64,000 bases of DNA from Ichthyophis bannanicus (Eukaryota > Chordata > Amphibia > Gymnophiona > Ichthyophiidae), in contig CM066031.1 of NCBI GenBank assembly GCA_033557465.1, forward strand, positions 1,232,103,312 to 1,232,167,311. The letters are read 5' to 3'. Positions within the stretch are counted from its first letter, which is position 1; every line of letters starts with the position of its first letter. Positions 56,250-64,000 of this stretch are shown here, in pieces. Position numbers and translations under genes: made by a program. The notes beneath the pieces are model-generated. The model had not been told where the DNA came from. It saw only the letters and a program-made list of their open reading frames with translations, and ran no database searches.

Positions 56250-56954
56250 GTGTACTTGCAACTGCAAGACCACATCGACCTATATGCTCTTCTCGACAAC
56301 AACCAATTTGGGTTTAGACCTTTTCATAGTATCGAGACCTTGATGCTGACCATATCCAATAAAATCATCAAGGGAATAGACAACAATAACCAGGCATACA
56401 TTTTATTCTTCATTGACATAGCGGCGGCATTTGACTCAGTCATCCATTCCCTTCTAATTCATAGATTGAAACAAATTGGCCTGAGCAATACAACCCTTAA
56501 ATGGTTTGTGTCCTATCTATCTGAAAGATTTCAACAAGTCACCATAGATTACATATCTTCCAACACATACCCACAAACCACAGGCCTCTCCCAAGGATCC
56601 GTGCTCTCAGCGCTATTATTTCATATATATATTCAACCCGTGTGTAAAATTATAAAACAATTCAAGGTCGATTATGCTATCTATGCAGATGACATAATGT
56701 TGTTTATGCCTTTTAATATAACATCACCCAACTTCGACCCTATAATTTCCTGCTTCAAGGAAATCACTACCTGGCTCAAGAACTTTGGCCTACACATAAA
56801 CTTCAAAAAACCGGAAATCTTAATCACCAGGAATCAAACCTATAAGCCCCCTGTATCAGTTGATTACATTGAACTTGAAGTTAAAGAAGAGGTTAAATAT
56901 TTAGGTGTAACACTAGACAAACACTTTTCTTTCCAGACACACATAAAAACTTAA
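56250..56954 (+). pseudogene. L2-clade reverse transcriptase core
   Basis: A 234-codon frame: NQFGFRPFHSIETLMLTI, ILFFIDIAAAFDSVIHSLL, WFVSYLSERFQQV, GLSQGSVLSALLFHIYIQPV, YAIYADDIMLFMPF (YADD intact), LHINFKKPEILITR and VKYLGVTLDKHFSF. It ends at a stop at 56952-56954, about 95 bp before the Gypsy. Upstream and downstream parts are in other frames. Confidence 0.9.
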
Positions 56955-57048
56955 CGAAAACAATATACAATAAGATCCATCTTAAAAACCTTACTACAGC
57001 TGTCTGACTTTAGAACTATAATACAAGCCTTAATCACTCCTCATATAG

Positions 57049-58207
57049 TGTCATGAGGTAGACAGCACTGAGCCTGGGATAATAAAAGGAAAAGGAAAAG
57101 AAGAGCTTACCTCACAGCCACATGAGCAGTTAAGACATTCAGATTGCAGGGAAGCAAGGAATGGAGAAATAAACTTTCCTCATAGCATTGGTGACGCAGT
57201 AGAAACTCAGAGTCCTAATCATGCTCACCTGAGGAAAGAATCACATACAATGCACAACAAGCAGGGAGATAAAACCAGGTGGGAAATCCCACAGAGAAGG
57301 CAGAGAGAGGAGGAGACACTCAGGAAGGGAGTCAGATTCAGAAGCAGACAAAGAGAGAGACGCTGTCACGAAGAGAGAGGGCAGAGTGAAAGCAAGCTGT
57401 TGAACCAGAGAGTGCTGGGAAAAGCAGTGCAAGAGACTTCCAAGCCAGAGGGGTCCTCATACCGGGGAAGGCAACCAAGCAGGTAGAGAGCAAACGTCAC
57501 ACTCAAGAAAGCTCACTGAAGCCAGGAGGTGATTACGGCTCAGCTAAGCCTAATGCTTGGAACTCCCGGAGAAAAGCAGCTTACACTCCAGAGAAGAAAC
57601 CCTGGTTAACAGAGGAAGGGCTGGAAACTCTTTACACCAGAAAGGAAGATAAGTACCCTGTTTTCTCCAGAGGGAAGGAAGTGGGTCCTTTTATAAAGAG
57701 CCAAGCTTACAGGGGGTCAGAAAACCCTTATTGGAGTGGGTATTGGAAAGAAGCCCCAAGCACAGCTCCTCATGTCCATGTCTGCTCAGAACAGTCTCCT
57801 CCCATAGAAGCTGAGGTCTCTCAGGGGCCAGGTGGTGAAATCAGCGATGCTGAAGCATGGTGCCCGTTTACAGGACCAGGTCCTGATTTAATGCAGTGGG
57901 AAAGTTCAAACCCAGAGATTGGTCCAGAACCCATGGATTGTGCTCTTTGTTTTTCTGATGAGATAGACTCTTTATGTTAAAAAGCAAGAAGAAGCCTTGT
58001 TATAGTTTGAAAAGCTTTTATTTTTCCTGTGAAGCAACAGTTTATTTTTGTTATCGCTATCTACTGTATCTGGAAGGCAATCCTCAAGGGAAGGGGAATA
58101 AAGCCCAGCTTTAATTATACTTGGACACACGACTACAGATTATTCTTTTAAGAAATACAGCTATAACACCTGCTTAGGCAGCTGCCTAAGGAGGATATAG
58201 TCTCACA
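57049..58207 (+). repeat. 5' LTR of the Gypsy element
   Basis: 1159 bp. AATAAA at 58097-58102 lies about 105 bp before the 3' edge. Lacks the 16 bp present in the 3' LTR near 61640-61680. Contains an open frame ending at 57978-57980. Confidence 0.95.
57681..57980 (+). CDS. Open frame inside the LTR, function unknown
   Basis: 99 codons to the stop, ending PEPMDCALCFSDEIDSLC. The first codon listed is GTG. In-frame sequence without ATG extends upstream to a TGA at 57387-57389, and the 3' LTR has TGG there. The same 300 bases at 62042-62341 are identical, although about 14 substitutions separate the LTRs elsewhere. I do not recognise the product. The upstream extension is R/E/Q-rich and the end resembles that of the 368-residue frame in the solo LTR at 25677-27239. 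Neither LTR copy holds one uninterrupted ATG-started frame. Confidence 0.4.
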   Translation: MGPFIKSQAYRGSENPYWSGYWKEAPSTAPHVHVCSEQSPPIEAEVSQGPGGEISDAEAWCPFTGPGPDLMQWESSNPEIGPEPMDCALCFSDEIDSLC

Positions 58208-58209
58208 AA

Positions 58210-58227
58210 TGGCGTAGTTCTTTGGAT
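58210..58227 (+). other. Probable primer binding site
   Basis: TGG begins two bases after the 5' LTR (tggcgtagttctttgga). Position and TGG fit a tRNA-primed minus-strand start. I cannot name the tRNA. Confidence 0.5.
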
Positions 58228-58523
58228 TCCTTGAAAGAAGGATACCGTAGGAGTGCAGTGGAGTCACCAGCGCCGGAGAACAGGACCGGGACTGCAGTGG
58301 ACCACGCCCAGAGGACTCCAGGGTCTGGAAAGGAAAAGAACTTTCTCAAAGCCAGAATCACCACCTGACTCAGGTAAAGGTATCTGGGTACAGCCAGGGT
58401 GGGATTCTGTAAGGAGAGATATGGGGGACTGAAAGCCCCCAGCTTAACTGCATTAAAAAAAAAAAAAAAAAAAAAAGGTGCCGCACTTGGTGTGTTTTTC
58501 CTTTATTGTTGTAGGAGGCCAAC

Positions 58524-59553
58524 ATGGAGACTCCACAAGTCACGCTGCGTTGGATTGGGCTCCAATTCGAAAAACAAAGAGAGCTGGCCCAGCAGTGTCA
58601 GGAGCAAGCTTTAGCAGCCATGCAAGCGCAGCAGAAGCCGCTAACAGACTTGGTACAGGCTTTGCTGAAGGAGCGGCTGACGGACAAGATGCCTGAAGGA
58701 CACTACTGTGGGGTAGGCCCACAAACTTGTGGGGTCTTATCTTTCGGACAGTGGTCAGGCAATGACAATATAGATGACTTTCTCGAGGCCTTTGAGTGGG
58801 TAGCTCGAGGTGCAGGTTGGCCCGAGAAGCAGTGGGCGGTCCGGTTAGCCACCTCCCTGACGGGAGAAGCCTTGGCGGCTTATAAAGCTATGCCCGCCGC
58901 CCAGGCAACTGATTACAAAGAAGTATAAGCGGCCATACGAGACAGGCTAGGCCTGTCGCCTATGGTGTATCGCCAGATGTTAAGGGCGACAAAAATCCAG
59001 CCGGGTGAAACTCCTAAGGCACTAGGCCAACGGATACGTAGCCTGGTGTGGAAGTGGCTTACTCCAGAAGGGAAAACAATTGAGAGTATTCTTGATATGC
59101 TCGTGCTGGAACAATTCTCTGAGGCTGTGCCTGCTGAAGTAAGAGCCTTCCTCACTCTCTAAAATTGCCAGACTTCAGACGAGGCCGCTCACCTAACCGA
59201 AAGGTTCATGGAGGCTCGGTTAGCCCATGAGCCTCATGGAGGAGCTAGCAACTCGTATGGGGTGGCCAATTTTAGCAGAGTAATGAAAGACCCTAGGTCA
59301 TGTACACCTGATACAAAGAAATGTATGGGTAAAGGCATGGGAAATGACACCCGCATGAAATGTTTTAGATGTGGGAAGAGGGGTCACAAGAGGGATGAAT
59401 GCATGTCACGCACAGCGCTGATGGGTGAAAAGGGAAAATATAGGCAGGAAGGGTTCCGCCTGGATGTGGAGGTACAGGGCGTGTTAGCCAAGGCCCTCCT
59501 GGATTCAGGGGCAGACCAAACTATGGTGTCGAAGAAATTCTGGCGCCTCCTAT
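58524..59553 (+). pseudogene. gag: Gypsy gag with SCAN-like capsid segment and zinc knuckle
   Basis: The ATG at 58524 begins METPQVTLRWIGLQF and a glutamine-rich coil follows. The capsid N-terminal part is NIDDFLEAFEWVARGAGWPE and KQWAVRLATSLTGEALAAYK. The C-terminal part, YRQMLRATKIQPGETPKALG then LVWKWLTPEGKTIESILDML and VLEQFSEAVPAEVRAFL, has the signature of the SCAN domain (W-L-x-P-E, I-L-x-x-L-V-L-E-Q-F, P-x-E-x-x-x-x-L). SCAN domains derive from Gmr1-like capsids. CFRCGKRGHKRDEC (C-x2-C-x4-H-x4-C) is a nucleocapsid knuckle. Stops at 58926-58928 and 59160-59162 interrupt the frame. The poly-A run at 58455-58477 lies upstream in the leader. Confidence 0.9.
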
Positions 59554-59986
59554 AGGATAGTAGGGTAATTCCCCTGAATCAACCAGAGGGCAGAACTAAG
59601 ATCCGCTGTATACATGGGTCATCCACTTTCTATCCTCTGTATAGGTGACGGTAAAAGGTTTAGGCACACGAAGAAAGGTCTTAGTAGCGGTAATACCCCG
59701 ATTGCCCTATGATATAGTTTTAGGCCGAGACTGGCCGCCGTTCTGCAAGAGCATTAGGGAGGGCATGCAAGTGAAAAGGGGGCTGGTATCCACAAGGTCA
59801 CAGGCCCAAAGTTCGAGGGAGAGCATTGGACTCCCGGAGGATATTGACCTCCCTTCAGGGGAAGGGGCAGAACCTCGGTTGGAGGGAGATAGACCCCTAG
59901 AGGACCTGTTAGGAGAGCTACCCAAACACGATGATTTAATCAACCCTCCAAAAAAGGCTAGTAAGAAAAGCAAAGGTGATAAATGA
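59443..59986 (+). pseudogene. Gypsy aspartic protease
   Basis: Directly after the zinc knuckle: FRLDVEVQGVLAKALLDSGA, with the catalytic DSGA at 59502-59513, followed by DQTMVSKKFW and a stop at 59551-59553. The second half, in the frame ending at 59986, has VTVKGLGTRRKVLVAV and PYDIVLGRDWPPF, the conserved GRDW-type end. It is interrupted by the stop and a short out-of-frame stretch. Confidence 0.85.
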
Positions 59987-60079
59987 CGAGAGCGCCACCA
60001 TAGGGCCCAACTGAGGGCAGGAGCAGGAGATGGGCTAGGTTTTCCCTGCGTACCGGCTGAGCTAGTGCAGAGGTTTTCC

Positions 60080-61306
60080 TCATTCTCGAAAGAACAAAAA
60101 GCGGACCCCGCGTTGAAGCGTGCATTTGAGTATGCCCAGTCTGATAGAGACTTTCTTCCCAGGTTTTTGCTGGAAGAAGAGATACTTATCGGGAGAGTAA
60201 CGATCCCCAGACTGGCGCTGTTAGAAAACAGCTAGTGGTGCACACCGCTTTTAAGGCGGTCGTAATGAGACTTTATGCCCATGACCACCCGGTGGGAGGG
60301 CATAAAGGAGTGGTAGGTAGCCTGGACCAGATATTGGCCCGTTTCTATTGGCCGGGGGTGTTCAAAGAGACCAAGCGTTTTTGCGAGGCATGCCCTTCGT
60401 GTCAGAGGGTCTCTGCCGCAAAACCAAAAGGGGTTCCCATGATACCAACACCCACTATATCTGAACCAGTGCGCCAGATGGCGATGGATATAGTGGGGCC
60501 CCTAGTAAAAACCCCTAGGGGGTTTCAATATATTTTGGTCATAATGGATCTGGCCACCCGGTTCCCCTGGGCAATACCGTTGAGGAATATTTCAGCGAAG
60601 ACAATAGCGGGGGAATTAGTCAAAATATTCTCTGAAGTGGGATTCCCAAAGGAGATGTTAACGGACAGGGGAAGCAATTTCCTATCAAGATATCTTTGGG
60701 ATACGTCACCTAAAAACAGCAGCTTACCATCCACAGTCCAACGGATTGGTGGAACGTTTTAATCAGACCCTCAAACAGATGTTGAGGCGGGGACTAGATG
60801 GGAAAATGGCTGACTGGGACATTATGCTCCCATTTGTTTTATATACCAGCAGGGAACGCACACAGGCCTCGTTGGGAGTTTCCCCATATGAGTTGATGTT
60901 TGGCCGTGCCCCAAGGGGAGTCCTTGACATTCTAAGGGAGCAATGGGCAGAACCAAAAGAGGAGGAAATAGGAGTACCGCAGTTCCTCCAGGAGCTCCGA
61001 TCGAGGTTACAGAGGACTTCACAAGCTGCGGAACAACATCTGCAAGATAGTCAGCAGCAGCAGAAACGATATTATGATCGGGGGAAGAAACCCCGTCAAC
61101 TCACCATAGGTGAGAAAGTAGTCATAATGGTAGCAGACCCTGGGCCAAAATTCGAAGCCCAGTGGAGGGGGCCCTACACGGTAGTAGCTCGCAAGGGACC
61201 AGTCTCCTATGTGGTGGAGACCGACAAGGGGCGCTGTCAGGTGTATCATGTCAATGTCCTAAAATCCTGGGAGAGGGGATGGCTGCTATTGGTCAGTTAC
61301 AGGTAA
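60080..61306 (+). pseudogene. Gypsy integrase, one frameshift
   Basis: HHCC zinc-binding domain: HDHPVGGHKG and CEACPSCQRV. Core: MAMDIVGPL (first D), LTDRGSNF (second D), then AAYHPQSNGLVERFNQTLKQ with the catalytic E. The core is split because the frame shifts between about 60690 and 60750. The C-terminal part has YYDRGKKPRQLTIGEKVVIM, WRGPYTVVARKGPVSYVVET and CQVYHVNVLKSWE, the GPY/F-type module. The position directly after protease, with no RT between, is the Gmr1-like order. Confidence 0.9.
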
Positions 61307-61380
61307 AGCTCCACCTCAATGCAGACGCATTATCACGTATTCCGTGCTGTGAGGACGTGTGTTCCCCAGCCCGAAATAGC
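61307..61380 (+). pseudogene. Remnant of the RNase H C terminus
   Basis: The frame reads LHLNADALSRIPCCED, matching the H-x-N-A-D-A-L-S-R end of Gypsy RNase H. It follows the integrase almost directly, so the whole RT and most of RNase H have been lost by an internal deletion near 61290-61310. Confidence 0.75.
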
Positions 61381-61392
61381 TTAAGGGGGGGA
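61381..61392 (+). other. Polypurine tract
   Basis: A purine run ttaaggggggga lies two or three bases before the 3' LTR, where plus-strand synthesis would be primed. Confidence 0.75.
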
Positions 61393-61394
61393 TA

Positions 61395-62568
61395 TGTCAT
61401 GAGGTAGACAGCACTGAGCCTGGGATAACAAAAGGAAAAGGAAAAGAAGAGCTTACCTCACAGCCACATGAGCAGTTAAGACATTCAGATTGCAGGGAAG
61501 CAAGGAATGGAAAAACAAACTTTCCTCATAGCATTGGTGACGCAGTAGAAACTCAGAGTCCTAATCATGCTCACCTGAGGAAAGAATCACGTACAACGTA
61601 CAACAAGCAGGGAGATAAAACCAGGTGGGAAATCCCACAGAGAAGGCAGAGAGAGGAGCAGAGAGAGGAGGAGACAGAGACTCAGGAAGGGAGTCAGATT
61701 CAGAAGCAGACAAAGAGAGAGACGCTGTCACGAAGAGAGAGGGCAGAGTGGAAGCAAGCTGTTGAACCAGAGAGTGCTGGGAAAAGCAGTGCAAGAGACT
61801 TCCAAGCCAGAGGGGTCCTCATACCGGGGAAGGCAACCAAGCAGGTGAGAGCAAATGTCACACTCAAGAAAGCTCACTGAAGCCAGGAGGTGATTACGGC
61901 TCAGCTAAGCCTAATGCTTGGAACTCCCGGAGAAAAGCAGCTTACACTCCAGAGAAGAAACCCTGGTTAACAGAGGAAGGGCTGGAAACTCTTTACACCA
62001 GAAAGAAAGATAAGTACCCTGTTTTCTCCAGAGGGAAGGAAGTGGGTCCTTTTATAAAGAGCCAAGCTTACAGGGGGTCAGAAAACCCTTATTGGAGTGG
62101 GTATTGGAAAGAAGCCCCAAGCACAGCTCCTCATGTCCATGTCTGCTCAGAACAGTCTCCTCCCATAGAAGCTGAGGTCTCTCAGGGGCCAGGTGGTGAA
62201 ATCAGCGATGCTGAAGCATGGTGCCCGTTTACAGGACCAGGTCCTGATTTAATGCAGTGGGAAAGTTCAAACCCAGAGATTGGTCCAGAACCCATGGATT
62301 GTGCTCTTTGTTTTTCTGATGAGATAGACTCTTTATGTTAAAAAGCAAGAAGAAGCCTTGTTATAGTTTGAAAAGCTTTTATTTTTCCTGTGAAGCAACA
62401 GTTTATTTTTGTTATCGCTATCTACAGTATCTGGAAGGCAATCCTCAAGGGAAGGGGAATAAAGCCCAGCTTTAATTATACTTGGACACACGACTACAGA
62501 TTATTCTTTTAAGAAATACAGCTATACCACCTGTTTAGGCAGCTGCCTAAGGAGGGTATAATCTCACA
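61395..62568 (+). repeat. 3' LTR of the Gypsy element
   Basis: 1174 bp. Same ends as the 5' LTR, with 16 extra bases in the R/E-coding repeat near 61640-61680 and a one-base loss near 61845. The open frame at 62042-62341 is identical to 57681-57980. Confidence 0.95.
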
Positions 62569-62572
62569 ATAG

Positions 62573-63200
62573 ACTACTGTAATAGTCTACATCATGGTCT
62601 TCCTAAAGTATCCCTTCACCCACTCATCATGGCACAGCATTCGGCTGCATGAATTATTCACAACTCTCGCCGTAACGACCACATAACACTGATTCTATGT
62701 AACTTACATTGGCTGCCGATCCAAAGTCGGATCAAATATAAAATTATGATGATTACGTTTAAGATCGTCAGGAAAACAGCTCCCACTACTCTCTCCCACC
62801 TTATCAAAGTTGTATTTAATGACCGGAAAAGAAGAAATCAAATGATCAACTTCCTCACTATTCCTCCAGAATTCTGTAATACCAAACAATGCACTAGCAA
62901 TAGAGCATTTGAATACATATCCCCAACACTCTGCAACTCACTGCCAACTAGCCTTCGGAACATTACAGACCCGTCCACGTTTCGATCTCACCTTAAAACC
63001 TATCTCTTCACTGAACATTTCAGTCACAATGTAACCTCAACTGCTATTGATCCTACCCAATAACTACTTCTCTCACTAATCTAACCTTCAATCCTCCCCC
63101 CTTCTCCCTAAACCTACATCTAGATATAATGATGCTCTGTCATTAAAATTGTAAATAAGTTATTTTAGTGGAATTATGTATTCTTGTAATTCCGTTTCAG
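62573..63200 (+). pseudogene. L2-clade RT C-terminal domain and 3' UTR, after the Gypsy
   Basis: Begins DYCNSLHHGLPKVSLHPL and continues with ITLILCNLHWLPIQSRIKYK and, in the frame 62746-63063, YISPTLCNSLPTSLRN and FRSHLKTYLFTEHF. This is the tail of the ORF2 whose RT core lies at 56250-56954. A stop falls near 62650. Confidence 0.85.
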
Positions 63201-63213
63201 CACCAGTTATACT

Positions 63214-64000
63214 GTTAACCTGTTTTATCTTTATCTTTATCTTTATTTAAAACTTGATAGACTGCCAGAACCAAAAAAGGCATGCGACGGTTTACATTAA
63301 AATTGGAAACTGCTGAAAAGAAAAAGGAAACAGAAAGGAACGTCAATTTTTGATAGGAAAGAGACAGCAGCAAGGGAGGAGGCCAGAATAAGGCAGTGAG
63401 AGAAGAAAGAAATACCATTAAGTATCGGCAGGGGGAGGGGGAGGAAGATCGAAAGCTGTGCAAAAGAGATGGGTCTTTAGCTTAGCCTTGAAAGAGGGGT
63501 AAGAGAGTTCCAGGCGAAGAGCTGACGGTAGGGAGTTCCAAAGGCGGGGACCAATGAAGAAGAAGGCAGAGGAGCGTGTAGTTTCAAGATGTGCCTGGGA
63601 AGGGGACAGTAGGAATAGCCGGTTGGCATGGACTGACCTAAGGGCTTTTGAGGGACAATGAAAATGGACTAAATCAGAGAGATAAAGTGGAACACCGGTA
63701 TGTAGAGATCTGTGCACAAATGGAAGGATCTTGTATTGGATTCGAAAAGGAATGGGCAGCCAGTGTAAGCGAATAAGAAGAGGGGTGAGTGAGCAAAGCG
63801 GGAGGAGTGTGTCAGAAGATGGGCAGCAGTGTGGTGAACCAGTTGAAGCCTACGGAGTTGGGTGAGAGGAAGCCCAGCTAAAGATGCATTACAGTAATCT
63901 AAACGAGAGACGACAAGAGAAAGAAGCAGTGTGGTCAGAGATGAGGGGGAGAGAAAAGAATGAACAGCACGGAGTTGTCGCAGTGTGTAGAAGGAACGTT
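63214..64000 (-). mobile_element. 3' part of an L2-clade LINE, cut by the window edge
   Basis: On the minus strand the C-terminal ORF2 tail is readable (LHWLPIPFRIQYKIL near 63770-63725, then frame 63717-63418 with FFFIGPRLWNSLPSALR and FKAKLKTHLFCTAF). The 3' UTR ends in a hexamer tail, (aaagat)n, at about 63222-63248. It differs from the (aaat)n and (tag)n tails of the other LINEs here, so it is another subfamily. Confidence 0.85.

Larger units (their letters stand above)
57049..62568 (+). mobile_element. Gmr1-like Gypsy LTR retrotransposon, young, RT deleted
   Basis: Two LTRs (57049-58207, 61395-62568) start TGTCATGAGG and end CTCACA. The 4-bp duplication ATAG lies at 57045-57048 and 62569-62572. 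The internal region holds gag with a SCAN-like segment, protease and integrase, then a short remnant of an RNase H C terminus. Integrase before RT-RNase H is the Gmr1 arrangement. By eye the LTRs differ by about 14 substitutions, a 16-bp and a 1-bp indel, so insertion was recent relative to the LINE it broke. Confidence 0.9.
54341..63200 (+). mobile_element. L2-clade LINE split by a Gypsy element
   Basis: 5' monomers and GC box (54360-54850), decayed 5' and endonuclease region (about 55370-56040, many stops), RT (56250-56954), then the Gypsy at 57049-62568, then the rest of the RT C-terminal domain (62573-63063) and a 3' UTR to about 63200. LITPHI upstream joins DYCN downstream, so the reading picks up across the Gypsy. 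Confidence 0.85.

Noticed and set aside
57250..57486. 78-codon frame near the start of the 5' LTR as a separate protein
   Set aside because: It is a piece of the R/E-rich LTR coding region displaced by an indel relative to the 3' LTR, and the 3' LTR lacks its ATG.

Overview
The window is eukaryotic repeat-dense nuclear DNA. The evidence is spliced coding exons with GT-AG borders, AATAAA signals, LINE, LTR and DNA transposons with target-site duplications, and long satellite tracts. I see no host gene, rRNA, CRISPR array or bacterial operon. The mixture (L1, CR1 and L2-clade LINEs, Harbinger, hAT, Tc1, a Gmr1-like Gypsy, a tRNA-headed SINE) fits a large vertebrate genome. An amphibian, probably a caecilian, is my best guess, made by family resemblance only.

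Layout. 1-1590: the 3' end of an L2-clade LINE and a broken L1 5' fragment. 2240-22665: a Harbinger-related block. Gene A (+; exons 3133-3318, 9830-9923, 10038 onward) encodes a Myb/SANT-like protein. Its 6.5-kb first intron is filled by a 95-bp satellite and two near-identical hAT insertions, each with a perfect 8-bp target duplication. Gene B (-; three exons, 14292-12439) encodes a second Myb/SANT-like protein. It is divergent from a spliced HARBI1-type transposase (+; 14797-15628, 16671-17039, stop completed at 17158-17159) whose catalytic D, D and E are all present. Gene B and the transposase are open through every splice junction and look coding-competent. 17160-22665 is anonymous, with diverged direct repeats and an end-like segment rich in 'aacgc'.

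22666-43940: an L1 that carries only ORF1 has been cut into three blocks. One cut is a minus-strand CR1 (itself split by a solo LTR holding a 368-residue open frame). The other is a stack of minus-strand L2-clade LINEs, one of which contains a 3.9-kb hAT (33730-37634) with its own nested repeats. 43941-50534: a second L1 with repeated 5' promoter monomers and a SINE in ORF1, then a nearly full-length CR1 on the plus strand. 50590-53225: older CR1 fragments nested in one another. 54341-63200: an L2-clade LINE split by a young Gypsy element (57049-62568) with a SCAN-like gag, integrase placed upstream of a deleted RT-RNase H, and LTRs carrying an open frame. 63214-64000: the 3' part of another LINE on the minus strand.

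How the parts act together: in this superfamily the HARBI1-type nuclease needs a Myb-like partner for DNA binding and nuclear import, so gene B and the transposase read as a two-component transposition module driven from one 505-bp bidirectional promoter. Nearly everything else is a record of successive insertions whose order can be read from what interrupts what.
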